Shown here in pieces: positions 7,397-14,399 of a stretch of 15,659 nucleotides of DNA. Source of the stretch: JBBQKI01 sp038326725 (GTDB lineage: Bacteria; Bacteroidota; Bacteroidia; Flavobacteriales; Flavobacteriaceae). The translations under genes and the position numbers were made by a program. The notes under the pieces are model-generated. The model searched no databases and had not been told where the DNA came from. It worked only from the letters and a program-made list of their open reading frames with translations. The stretch's first letter is position 1; each line of letters opens with the position of its first letter. The stretch is taken from NCBI GenBank assembly GCA_038326725.1, contig JBBQKI010000042.1:1-15659 (forward strand), written 5' to 3'.

Positions 7397-7428
7397 TTTG
7401 TAAAGCCAATAAGTAAATATTATTTTTG
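7397..7428 (+). promoter_or_regulatory. -33/-7 promoter of leucine dehydrogenase
   Basis: TTTG at 7397-7400 and TATTTTTG at 7421-7428 are separated by 20 bp and match the Bacteroidota consensus TTTG-N19/20-TAnnTTTG without mismatch. This is the best promoter in the window. It predicts transcription from about 7433 and a leader of about 33 nt before the ATG at 7467. Confidence 0.75.
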
Positions 7429-7466
7429 CACCTCCTTATAAAAGGGTTTGTAAAAATATCAAAGCT

Positions 7467-8564
7467 ATGATAACTGAAGTAATTAAAGCGAATGAACTTC
7501 ACAAAATGGACCCTGTTTTTGGGCAATTGTCCTTTGATGATCACGAGCAAATAATGTTTTGCAACGACAAAGATACTGGTTTAAAAGCAATAATTGGGAT
7601 TCACAATACCGTTTTGGGGCCTGCTTTGGGCGGTACCCGGATGTGGAATTACGCCAGCGAATGGCACGCACTAAATGATGTATTAAGGCTTTCCCGCGGA
7701 ATGACTTTCAAAAGTGCGGTAACGGGTCTGAACCTTGGAGGTGGCAAGGCGGTTATTATCGGCGATGCAAAAACCCAAAAAACCCCGGAGCTTATGTTGA
7801 AGTTTGGGGAATTCGTCCATTCCCTTGGCGGAAAGTACATCACTGCGGAAGACGTAGGGATGGAAACCTCGGACATGGATTTGGTGCGAACCGTTACCCC
7901 ATACGTTACCGGAATTTCAGAAAGCAAAGGCGGCGCAGGGAATCCTTCCCCAATCACCGCTTATGGTGTTTTTATGGGAATGAAAGCCGCTGCAAAATTC
8001 ACTTTCGGAAGCGATGTTTTAGAGGAAAAGGTTATTTACGTTCAAGGAATTGGCAATGTTGGTGAAGCTTTGGTGGAAAACCTGAGCAACGAAGGTGCGA
8101 AAATTTATATTTCCGATATAAATATGGGGCGTTTGGAAGAAGTTCGCGACAAGTATGGCGTTACCATTTACGAAGGGGAAAACCTTTATGCCGAGCAAAT
8201 GGATATTTATGCTCCCTGTGCGTTGGGGGCAACCATAAATGATGTAACCATAAATCAATTTAAAACCAAAATAATAGCCGGTGCCGCTAACAATCAATTG
8301 GCCGATGAACAAAAACATGGACAAATGCTCCGCGAAAAAGGCATTGTATATGCCCCCGATTTTTTAATTAACGCGGGCGGAATAATAAATGTTTATGCCG
8401 AGCTTGAAAATTATGGAAGAAAAGAAATCATCCGCAAGACTGAAAATATTTACAATACCACTTTGGAAATTTTGAACAATGCCGAAACCAATGGAATTAC
8501 CACCCATCAAGCAGCGTTCAATGTGGCCCAAGCCCGGATCGATTTAAGAAAAAAAGAAAAATAG
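7467..8564 (+). CDS. ldh: Leucine (Glu/Leu/Phe/Val) dehydrogenase
   Basis: A 365-residue NAD-dependent amino-acid dehydrogenase that reversibly deaminates leucine, valine and isoleucine to their 2-oxo acids. The N-terminal catalytic domain shows LGPALGGTRMW and the family signature GLNLGGGKAVI with the catalytic Lys94; TAEDVGM follows. The Rossmann domain starts near residue 190 with YVQGIGNVGEAL (GxGxxG), and DINMG supplies the acidic end of beta2, consistent with NAD rather than NADP. Later motifs CALGATIND and IAGAANNQL, with NAGGIINVYAE, are those of leucine dehydrogenase. The length is normal for the Bacteroidota enzyme. It has its own promoter and terminator and is probably monocistronic. 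HMG-CoA lyase, the last step of leucine breakdown, lies 6 kb away. Specificity among branched-chain substrates is inferred from family resemblance. Confidence 0.95.
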   Translation: MITEVIKANELHKMDPVFGQLSFDDHEQIMFCNDKDTGLKAIIGIHNTVLGPALGGTRMWNYASEWHALNDVLRLSRGMTFKSAVTGLNLGGGKAVIIGDAKTQKTPELMLKFGEFVHSLGGKYITAEDVGMETSDMDLVRTVTPYVTGISESKGGAGNPSPITAYGVFMGMKAAAKFTFGSDVLEEKVIYVQGIGNVGEALVENLSNEGAKIYISDINMGRLEEVRDKYGVTIYEGENLYAEQMDIYAPCALGATINDVTINQFKTKIIAGAANNQLADEQKHGQMLREKGIVYAPDFLINAGGIINVYAELENYGRKEIIRKTENIYNTTLEILNNAETNGITTHQAAFNVAQARIDLRKKEK

Positions 8565-8590
8565 TTCCAGCTTCAAAATACTATCTTTAC

Positions 8591-8620
8591 AGCGTAGTGG
8601 AATTTCCCCCTACGCTTTTT
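8591..8620 (+). terminator. Intrinsic terminator after leucine dehydrogenase
   Basis: AGCGTAG at 8591-8597 pairs with CTACGCT at 8610-8616, with two more G-C pairs possible inside the loop, and is followed at once by a T-run (8616-8620). It lies 26 bp after the dehydrogenase stop and 22 bp before nusB. A -7-like TATCTTTA occurs at 8587 and just before, so this hairpin could instead lie in a nusB leader; a terminator is the simpler reading. Confidence 0.7.
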
Positions 8621-8642
8621 CTTTATAAAGTTCTTTAAAACT

Positions 8643-9587
8643 ATGCTTACAAGAAGACATATCAGGGTAAAGGTGTTGCAATCGGTTTATGCCCATAATC
8701 AGCGGGAATACCCGGATATGGAAACCCAAGAAAAGTTTTTGTTGTACAGCATGGATCAAATGCTGGACCTTTATTTACTAATGCTTCAGCTTTTGGTATC
8801 ACTTCGCGGACAGGCTGAAAACTATCTTGGAAAATCTCAGCAAAAACATTTGGCCACCGATTTGGAAAAAAACCCGAGCCGCACTTTCGTCGACAATAAA
8901 TTGATTCAATTAATTGCTTCCCACCCAACCTTTACCGATTCCATTAAGAAAAAAAAGCTCAATTATTGGGAACTGGATGATGAATATTTAAAAATCCTTC
9001 TCAAGGAATTACGGAAGCAAGAATTTTATGATGAATACCTTTCAAATAAAGAAACCACTTTTAAGGAAGATCAAAAATTCATCCTTTGGTTATTCAAGGA
9101 AATCATTGCCCCCAACGAAAAACTTTACGATTATTTGGAAGACAAACGGCTAACGTGGGTGGATGATATCCCCATCGTAAACACTGCTTTGGTAAAAATG
9201 CTTTCTAAACTTTCCGAGAAAAATGCGGCTTCGGTTTTAATTCCCGAACTTTATAAAAATGAGGAAGACCGAGATTTTGCTGTTCAATTGTTCCGAAAAG
9301 TAATTTTGAACGAAAACAAACTTGCTTCGGAAATAGAGGGCAAAACCCCAAACTGGGACCAAGAGCGGATCGCCGATCTCGATATGATCATTCTAAAAAT
9401 GGGAATTTCTGAATTTTTGTATTTTCCATCCATCCCGGTTCGTGCCACCATCAACGAATACCTTGAAATCGCAAAGGAGTATTCCACTCCAAAAAGCAGT
9501 ATTTTCATTAACGGGATTCTCGATAAATTGGTTAAGGATTTTACTGAGGAGAATAAAATCAAGAAAATAGGGAGGGGACTTCAATAA
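8643..9587 (+). CDS. nusB: Transcription antitermination factor NusB (long Bacteroidota form)
   Basis: This 314-residue protein binds boxA RNA together with NusE (ribosomal protein S10) in the rRNA antitermination complex. The N-terminus MLTRRHIRVKVLQSVYAH is the characteristic first helix of NusB with its Arg-rich RNA-contact surface. The C-terminal half (about 190-305) carries the second part of the fold: IADLDMIILKMGISEFLYFPSIP, then INEYLEIAKEYSTPKSSIFINGILDKL. Escherichia coli NusB is about 139 residues. The extra 170 residues are a charged helical stretch inserted after the first helices (about 50-190), which is usual for Bacteroidota. The ATG at 8643 is fixed by the N-terminal motif. 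The DUF1573 gene and yajC follow on the same strand. Confidence 0.94.
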   Translation: MLTRRHIRVKVLQSVYAHNQREYPDMETQEKFLLYSMDQMLDLYLLMLQLLVSLRGQAENYLGKSQQKHLATDLEKNPSRTFVDNKLIQLIASHPTFTDSIKKKKLNYWELDDEYLKILLKELRKQEFYDEYLSNKETTFKEDQKFILWLFKEIIAPNEKLYDYLEDKRLTWVDDIPIVNTALVKMLSKLSEKNAASVLIPELYKNEEDRDFAVQLFRKVILNENKLASEIEGKTPNWDQERIADLDMIILKMGISEFLYFPSIPVRATINEYLEIAKEYSTPKSSIFINGILDKLVKDFTEENKIKKIGRGLQ

Positions 9588-9602
9588 AAATATTTTTTTT
9601 GC

Positions 9603-9610
9603 CTACTTTT
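9603..9610 (+). promoter_or_regulatory. -7 box of the DUF1573-yajC operon
   Basis: TACTTTTG matches TAnnTTTG exactly and lies 16 bp after the nusB stop and 30 bp before the ATG at 9641. It predicts transcription from about 9615. A TTG codon at 9599 that would lengthen the downstream gene lies upstream of this start site and is therefore unlikely to be used. No convincing -33 element is visible. Confidence 0.5.
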
Positions 9611-9640
9611 GGCACTCTCAAAATTAAAAATAACAACATC

Positions 9641-10126
9641 ATGAAAAAATCAATTTTAGTAATTGCCCTTATGTCCGTTTTCGCTTTTTCTTCTTGCAAG
9701 GATAACGCTGCGGATAAAGTAAACGAAGAAAACGTGGCAGACGCTGCGGACCGCGATGCCAATGATGGCAAATTTTCAGTAATCACTTTTGAAGAAAGCG
9801 AATTCGATTTTGGGACCATAGATCAAGGTACCAATGTAGAGCACCTTTTCAAATTCACCAACACAGGTGATGCGCCATTGATGATTGTTGATGCAAAAAG
9901 TAGCTGTGGTTGCACCGTTCCGGAATATACCAAAGCACCAATTGCCCCTGGCGATTCCGGTGAACTTTTGGTAAAATTCAATGGTAGCGGTCAAAACCAA
10001 GTGAGCAAAACAGTAACCCTTACTACAAACACTAAAAATGGTACTGAAACCCTTACAATTAAAGCTTTTGTAACCCCTAAAGCAGGTGCACAAACGGGAA
10101 CAATGACCCAAACGAATACAAAATAA
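9641..10126 (+). CDS. DUF1573 lipoprotein
   Basis: A 161-residue exported lipoprotein. Residues 1-18 form a signal peptide ending F-S-S before Cys19, a lipobox of the relaxed Bacteroidota type. A linker rich in Asp, Asn and Ala (20-47) follows, then a DUF1573 immunoglobulin-like domain (about 52-145). Its diagnostic pattern is EFDFGTIDQGT, then FKFTNTGDAPL and SSCGCTVPEY followed by IAPGDSGELLVKF. The function of DUF1573 is not known; the fold resembles ASPM-SPD-2-Hydin/MSP-type beta-sandwich domains. I choose the ATG at 9641 because the signal peptide begins there and the promoter box lies at 9603-9610. It sits between nusB and yajC, an order I recall from other Bacteroidota, and yajC follows after 20 bp. 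Confidence 0.92.
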   Translation: MKKSILVIALMSVFAFSSCKDNAADKVNEENVADAADRDANDGKFSVITFEESEFDFGTIDQGTNVEHLFKFTNTGDAPLMIVDAKSSCGCTVPEYTKAPIAPGDSGELLVKFNGSGQNQVSKTVTLTTNTKNGTETLTIKAFVTPKAGAQTGTMTQTNTK

Positions 10127-10146
10127 TTTTTTTGACAAATTAAATA

Positions 10147-10431
10147 ATGGAACAAATAACAGGTTTTCTTCCCATAATTTTATTGTTTTTGGTTATGTAC
10201 CTTTTCTTGATACGCCCCCAAATGAAACGGGCCAAGCAGGAAAAGAAATTCAGCCAAGACATAAAAAGGGGCGATAGGGTAATCACTAAAAGCGGTTTGC
10301 ACGGAAAGATAATGGATTTGAACGATGACGGCACCTGCATTCTTGAAACCAGCGCAGGGAAACTGAAATTTGAAATTTCCGCCCTTTCTATGGAAATGAG
10401 CACCAAGCTCAATCTTCCGGAAAAGAAATAA
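10147..10431 (+). CDS. yajC: Preprotein translocase accessory subunit YajC
   Basis: A 94-residue inner-membrane protein with a single N-terminal transmembrane helix (about residues 6-22, GFLPIILLFLVMYLFLI) running straight into the YajC signature IRPQMKRAKQEKKF. A small cytoplasmic beta domain follows: IKRGDRVITKSGLHGKIMDL and then a second strand pair around KLKFEISALS. YajC associates with SecDF-YidC at the SecYEG translocon; secD and secF are not in the window. It lies 20 bp after the DUF1573 gene and is presumably co-transcribed from the 9603 promoter. A strong terminator follows at 10451-10482. Length and motifs are typical. Confidence 0.95.
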   Translation: MEQITGFLPIILLFLVMYLFLIRPQMKRAKQEKKFSQDIKRGDRVITKSGLHGKIMDLNDDGTCILETSAGKLKFEISALSMEMSTKLNLPEKK

Positions 10432-10450
10432 AACCAATGTCTTTTAATTA

Positions 10451-10482
10451 AAAAAACCTTCAGCGAAAACTGAAGGTTTTTT
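10451..10482. terminator. Bidirectional intrinsic terminator between yajC and pepT
   Basis: AAAAAACCTTCAG at 10451-10463 and CTGAAGGTTTTTT at 10470-10482 form a perfect 13-bp stem around the loop CGAAAA. A T-run continues to 10485, and the A-run in the left arm serves the opposite strand. It separates the convergent genes yajC and pepT. Confidence 0.93.
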
Positions 10483-10523
10483 TTTATTAAAAATTGGTAG
10501 CGCAGTCGAAACCTAAATGCTGT

Positions 10524-11771
10524 CTATTTCGGTGCTTTTTTAACAGCCACCAATTGCGCAATATTTACGATAACTTCAATCGCCTTTTGCATACTTTCCA
10601 CGGGCACATATTCATACCTTCCGTGAAAATTATGCCCACCTGCAAAAATATTTGGGCAAGGCAAACCCATAAAGCTCAATTGCGATCCATCGGTGCCCCC
10701 ACGGATAGGTTTTATAATTGGCACAATGCCGGCCTGTTCCATCGCTTTTTTAGCAATTTCCACAATGTGGATCACCGGTTCTATCTTTTCCCGCATATTG
10801 AAATATTGGTCTTTAATTTCAACCGTGATTAGCTCTTTTTCATATTGGGAATTCAATTCAAAAGCCAATTTTAAAATCATTTCTTTTCTTGCCTCAAAAT
10901 GTTCCCGGTTGTGATCACGGATGATATATTGTAATTTGGTTCCGTCCACTTCACCTTTTACCGATGTTAAATGAAAAAATCCCTGCCTGCCTTCCGTTAA
11001 TTCCGGAGTTTCCAGACGAGGGAGCGAATTGATAAAATCTGTCGCAATGTACATACTGTTTATCATTTTCCCTTTTGCATATCCGGGATGCACTATTTTT
11101 CCTTTTATGGTAACCACTGCACCCGCTGCGTTGAAATTTTCAAATTCCAATTCGCCGATCTGGCTTCCGTCCATAGTGTAAGCCCAAGCAACACCGAATT
11201 TTCCCACATCGAATTTATGCGCCCCGCGACCAATTTCTTCATCGGGAGTAAACCCCACACGGATTTTCCCGTGCTTAATTTCCGGATGGTTAATGAGGTA
11301 TTCCATTGCTGAGATTATTTCCGCAATCCCGGCTTTATCATCAGCGCCCAGTAAAGTTGTGCCGTCCGTGGTTATTAAGGTTTGGCCTTTGTAAAGTAAC
11401 AAGTCGTCAAAATCCTCTGGAGATAGTATAATGTTATCGGCCTCGTTCAAAACAATGTCCTTGCCGTCATAATTATCGATTATTTGAGGCTTTACATTTG
11501 CTCCGGTAAAATCGGGAGTTGTGTCAAAATGCGAAATAAACCCAATCACGGGAACTTCGTGGTCCACATTTGATGGTAATGTAGCCATTATGTATGCGTT
11601 TTCGTCTATGGTTACTTCTTGCATCCCGATGCTTTTCAGTTCTTCCACCAAAGCATTTGCAAGGTTCCATTGTTTTTCGGTACTGGGCGTAGTTTTACTT
11701 TCGGGATCGCTTTCGGTATCCACCGTTACGTAACTTATAAACCGATTTATGAGAAGTTGTTTTTCAATCAT
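10524..11771 (-). CDS. pepT: Peptidase T (tripeptide aminopeptidase)
   Basis: A 415-residue cytoplasmic M20B metallopeptidase that removes the N-terminal residue from tripeptides. The two-zinc site is complete by comparison with the E. coli enzyme: His81 and Asp83 in SHFDT, bridging Asp144 in GADDKAG, catalytic Glu178 and ligand Glu179 in PDEEIG, Asp201 in TMDGS, and His380 in AGGHNFHG. The substrate-binding RGGTDGSQLSFMGLP stretch is also present. The length is normal. The start codon is only 3 nt after the hepT stop. I see no -7 box in the roughly 120 bp before it, so it is probably transcribed together with mntA-hepT or from an unrecognised promoter inside hepT. It converges on yajC across the terminator at 10451-10482. 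Confidence 0.95.
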   Translation of the reverse strand: MIEKQLLINRFISYVTVDTESDPESKTTPSTEKQWNLANALVEELKSIGMQEVTIDENAYIMATLPSNVDHEVPVIGFISHFDTTPDFTGANVKPQIIDNYDGKDIVLNEADNIILSPEDFDDLLLYKGQTLITTDGTTLLGADDKAGIAEIISAMEYLINHPEIKHGKIRVGFTPDEEIGRGAHKFDVGKFGVAWAYTMDGSQIGELEFENFNAAGAVVTIKGKIVHPGYAKGKMINSMYIATDFINSLPRLETPELTEGRQGFFHLTSVKGEVDGTKLQYIIRDHNREHFEARKEMILKLAFELNSQYEKELITVEIKDQYFNMREKIEPVIHIVEIAKKAMEQAGIVPIIKPIRGGTDGSQLSFMGLPCPNIFAGGHNFHGRYEYVPVESMQKAIEVIVNIAQLVAVKKAPK

Positions 11772-11774
11772 TTT

Positions 11775-12107
11775 TTATTTTAATAAATTTTCTATTTCTT
11801 TTTGCAATTTAGGCAGGTGATTTGTTATTACGCCCCAAATAATAATTTCATCAACATTATCATAGGAATGGATAACCCAATTTCTTGTATCTACTATTTT
11901 TCGGGCATTTTGGAGCTTGAAATCCGGCTCATTTTTTAAAATTCTATTGGTAGCTTCCCCAATTATTTCAATTTCTCTTTCTACAGCTCTTCTTACTAAT
12001 TTGTTATTTTGGTATTTTTCGAGAGTATCGATATTATGTAGAAATTCAAAAATGGAACGAATGGAAATTTGAATATCGTGGAGGGATTTTTTTATCTCAT
12101 CCTTCAT
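11775..12107 (-). CDS. hepT: HepT-like HEPN ribonuclease toxin
   Basis: A 110-residue all-helical HEPN-superfamily protein (DUF86/HepT). The active-site motif RX4HXY is intact as Arg75-N-W-V-I-His80-S-Tyr82. An upstream conserved helix REIEIIGEATNR (about 44-55) is also typical of the family. In characterised pairs HepT cleaves RNA (tRNA has been reported as a target) and is silenced when the partner MntA transfers AMP to the tyrosine of this motif, here Tyr82. The ATG at 12105-12107 overlaps the mntA 3' end by 11 nt, the usual tight antitoxin-toxin coupling. The gene is visibly more AT-rich than pepT, suggesting horizontal gain. Toxicity itself is inferred; some HEPN/MNT pairs may act in other processes. 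Confidence 0.9.
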   Translation of the reverse strand: MKDEIKKSLHDIQISIRSIFEFLHNIDTLEKYQNNKLVRRAVEREIEIIGEATNRILKNEPDFKLQNARKIVDTRNWVIHSYDNVDEIIIWGVITNHLPKLQKEIENLLK

Positions 12108-12405
12108 AAATCAATAATTTTTCTTTATCAATTGTTTTGATGAAATAAGGATTTGAAAGGCTTCTTTCTGTAATAATATCTATCTCCCTATTCAGTAATT
12201 CACGCAATTTGTGGTGAAGTGTGAAATAATTTTCGGAATATTCTTCATTTGAAATATTATCTTCAAAACTTATCAATAAATCTATATCGCTTGAAAAATC
12301 ACCAGTATTTCTGGCCATGGAACCAAATACATACATACGCTTAATCTGCAATGTTTTACAGATTTCGCTTATTGCTTTTTTATATTTTATAAAAATTGGA
12401 TTCAT
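12097..12405 (-). CDS. mntA: MntA-like nucleotidyltransferase antitoxin
   Basis: A 102-residue minimal nucleotidyltransferase of the polymerase-beta superfamily. The catalytic motif GSX10DXD is complete: Gly28-Ser29, then Asp40-Ile-Asp42, and the third acidic residue is Asp76 in REIDII. Proteins of this kind transfer AMP from ATP to the tyrosine of the HepT active site, neutralising the toxin; this is a type VII-like toxin-antitoxin pair. I start at the ATG at 12403-12405 rather than at a TTG six codons upstream, because that TTG lies inside a -7 box (12421-12428) and so would not be in the transcript. The stop overlaps hepT by 11 nt. By hand count, 12121-12360 has 71 G/C in 240 bases, against 59 in 120 for 10621-10740 in pepT. 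Confidence 0.9.
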   Translation of the reverse strand: MNPIFIKYKKAISEICKTLQIKRMYVFGSMARNTGDFSSDIDLLISFEDNISNEEYSENYFTLHHKLRELLNREIDIITERSLSNPYFIKTIDKEKLLIYEG

Positions 12406-12420
12406 ATTATTAAAATCGGT

Positions 12421-12428
12421 CAAAGTTA
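12421..12428 (-). promoter_or_regulatory. -7 box of mntA-hepT
   Basis: On the minus strand these bases read TAACTTTG, an exact TAnnTTTG match, 15 bp before the mntA ATG. It implies transcription from about 12415 with a leader of about 10 nt. There is no clear TTG at the -33 position. It decides the start codon of mntA. Confidence 0.5.
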
Positions 12429-12508
12429 CTAAATATTTCAGGCTTTCTTTTAATTATGGAATTTATAAGATTTAAATAGCGCCCTATCAAATTTGTATTT
12501 CATTAATG

Positions 12509-12516
12509 TATTTTTG
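12509..12516 (+). promoter_or_regulatory. -7 box of pyrD
   Basis: TATTTTTG matches TAnnTTTG and lies 17 bp before the pyrD ATG, implying a leader of about 11-13 nt. A TTTG occurs at 12492-12495, but the 13-bp gap to the -7 box is too short for a canonical -33 element. Confidence 0.45.
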
Positions 12517-12533
12517 TATCACAATTTTTAACC

Positions 12534-13619
12534 ATGTACAAAAGCATCCTTCGCCCCATCCTGTTCCAATTCGATCCCGAAAAAATACACCACATTTCAT
12601 TTTCTGCAATTCGCTTTTTTAATAAAATTGGATTTGGCGGCCTATTCCGAAGCCTTTATAAAGTGGAAAACAAAGCATTGGAACGAGAGGTTTTTGGTTT
12701 GAAGTTTCCAAATTCCGTTGGGCTTGCTGCGGGTTTTGACAAAAATGCCGTGCTGTACAAAGAACTTTCCAATTTCGGTTTCGGATTTATCGAGATTGGG
12801 ACCGTTACCCCAAAACCACAAGCGGGAAACCCCAAAAAAAGACTGTTCCGCTTAAAGGAAGATTCGGCTATCATCAACCGCATGGGCTTTAATAATTTGG
12901 GTGTGGAAGCTGCTGTTGAAAAATTGAAAAATAATAGCAAAATTGGCGAAAGGACCCTTATTGGCGGGAATATCGGCAAGAACAAAAACACGCCCAACGA
13001 AGATGCCGTTGCCGATTATTTGATTTGTTTTGAAGCCCTTTTCGATTTTGTGGATTATTTTGTGGTGAACGTAAGCTCTCCAAACACGCCCAACTTGCGG
13101 GAACTTCAAGAGAAAAAGCCGTTAACGGATTTATTGCAAACCCTTCAAAATAAAAATAATGATATGTCCCTTCCCGCGCAGTCGAGAAGAAGAAAACCCA
13201 TACTTTTAAAAATTGCGCCCGACCTTTCCGATGAGCAATTATTGGATATTATTGAAATTGTTTCGGCAACGAGGATTGATGGCATTATCGCTACGAACAC
13301 CACGCTTTCCCGGGAAAATCTTTCTTCCGAAAACAAAACCGAAACGGGGGGTTTGAGCGGTAAACCGTTAGAAAAAAGGGCTACGGAAGTAATCCGGTTT
13401 CTTTCCGAAAAAAGCGGGAAATCTTTTCCCATTATCGGGGTTGGCGGGATACATTCCGCAACGGATGCATTGGAAAAAATAGAAGCCGGAGCTACTTTGA
13501 TACAGCTTTACACTGGGTTTATCTATGAAGGCCCTAATTTGATAAAAGAAATAAACAAAGCGATTTTAAGATTTACGGAAGACATAAATACAAAGACTAA
13601 GTCCTGTTCACAAATATAG
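12534..13619 (+). CDS. pyrD: Dihydroorotate dehydrogenase (quinone), class 2
   Basis: A 361-residue FMN enzyme that oxidises dihydroorotate to orotate with quinone as acceptor, the fourth step of pyrimidine synthesis, bound peripherally to the inner membrane. The N-terminal helical extension (LRPILFQFDPEKIHH) marks the membrane-associated class 2 enzymes. FMN and substrate motifs follow: VGLAAGFDKNA, INRMGFNN, and NVSSPNTPNLRELQ, in which the class 2 catalytic base is Ser182 rather than Cys. ILLKIAPDLS, IATNTT and GVGGI-SATDALEKI-AGATLIQLYTGFIYEGP complete the barrel. Just before ILLKIAPD the sequence SLPAQSRRRK is unusually basic and encodes the repeat-like GCGCAGTCGA. Preceded by a -7 box at 12509-12516. 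A LysE-type gene follows after 36 bp. Confidence 0.96.
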   Translation: MYKSILRPILFQFDPEKIHHISFSAIRFFNKIGFGGLFRSLYKVENKALEREVFGLKFPNSVGLAAGFDKNAVLYKELSNFGFGFIEIGTVTPKPQAGNPKKRLFRLKEDSAIINRMGFNNLGVEAAVEKLKNNSKIGERTLIGGNIGKNKNTPNEDAVADYLICFEALFDFVDYFVVNVSSPNTPNLRELQEKKPLTDLLQTLQNKNNDMSLPAQSRRRKPILLKIAPDLSDEQLLDIIEIVSATRIDGIIATNTTLSRENLSSENKTETGGLSGKPLEKRATEVIRFLSEKSGKSFPIIGVGGIHSATDALEKIEAGATLIQLYTGFIYEGPNLIKEINKAILRFTEDINTKTKSCSQI

Positions 13620-13655
13620 TCGAGATTCAAAACGTCGTGGTTATAAAAATCATTT

Positions 13656-14282
13656 ATGATTGAACCCCTAATTTCATTTTCTATTGCAACGCTCGCACTG
13701 GCAATAGCTCCGGGACCGGACAATATTTATGTGCTTTCCCAATCTTTGGTGAACGGCACCAAAAGTGGGATTGCCACCACCGCCGGTTTGGTCAGCGGCT
13801 GCATCGTTCACACAACCTTACTTGCATTTGGCATTTCGGCACTCATTACAGCTTCCGAAACTGGATTTTACATTATTAAAATTTTAGGGGCTTTATATCT
13901 GCTTTATTTGGCATACCGGGTTTTTAAAAGTGATCCGGATATTACATTGTCTAAAAATGCACCAAAGCGGGATTACTTCCAATTGTTTAAACAGGGCGTG
14001 GTGATGAATTTGCTGAACCCCAAAGTGATGATTTTCTTTTTGGCTTTCTTCCCCGGTTTTCTTTGGGATAATCCCGAAGCTTCGGACGGAAATACCATTT
14101 TTCAATTTTACGTTTTGGGAGGTATTTTTATGCTGGTTTCTTTTATTACTTTTAGTTTAATTGCTTTGCTGGCAGGAAGCATTTCATCGTATTTGTTGAA
14201 AAACAAATCGGTGGGGCTTTATTTGAAATGGCTGCAAATTATTGTATTCGTTGGAATCGCGGTTTATATTTTAATTCCTTAA
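13656..14282 (+). CDS. LysE/RhtB-family amino-acid exporter
   Basis: A 208-residue integral inner-membrane protein with about six hydrophobic segments (roughly residues 4-27, 39-63, 70-88, 113-133, 148-172 and 186-206). The N-terminal signature FSIATLALAIAPGPDNIYVLSQSL and the second-half motif KQGVVMNLLNPKVMIFFLAFFPGF identify the LysE/RhtB superfamily, whose members export amino acids such as lysine, arginine, homoserine or leucine. The substrate here cannot be deduced. It starts 36 bp after pyrD on the same strand, with neither a terminator nor a recognisable -7 box between them, so read-through from pyrD is likely. The length is normal. Confidence 0.92.
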   Translation: MIEPLISFSIATLALAIAPGPDNIYVLSQSLVNGTKSGIATTAGLVSGCIVHTTLLAFGISALITASETGFYIIKILGALYLLYLAYRVFKSDPDITLSKNAPKRDYFQLFKQGVVMNLLNPKVMIFFLAFFPGFLWDNPEASDGNTIFQFYVLGGIFMLVSFITFSLIALLAGSISSYLLKNKSVGLYLKWLQIIVFVGIAVYILIP

Positions 14283-14386
14283 TTTATTTAATCTCACACA
14301 GACCGCTATATTATCATTTAATTAATTTCCTTGTTTTTTGCCCGATTGCTTCTTTAAAATATGGAATATTAGAAAAACAGAAATAC

Positions 14387-14394
14387 TATCTTTG
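14387..14394 (+). promoter_or_regulatory. -7 box directly before HMG-CoA lyase
   Basis: TATCTTTG matches TAnnTTTG exactly and ends only 5 nt before the ATG at 14400. With the usual spacing of the Bacteroidota -7 element, transcription would begin at or within a few bases of the start codon, so the mRNA may be leaderless. No -33 TTG lies at the expected distance. Confidence 0.5.
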
Positions 14395-14399
14395 AAGCT

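Noticed and set aside
9599..9640. N-terminal extension of the DUF1573 lipoprotein from a TTG codon
   Set aside because: The extension contains the promoter -7 box and would place residues before a complete lipoprotein signal peptide.
12656..12997. 113-codon open frame on the minus strand inside pyrD
   Set aside because: pyrD is intact with all motifs on the plus strand; the antisense frame is a by-product of its codon use.
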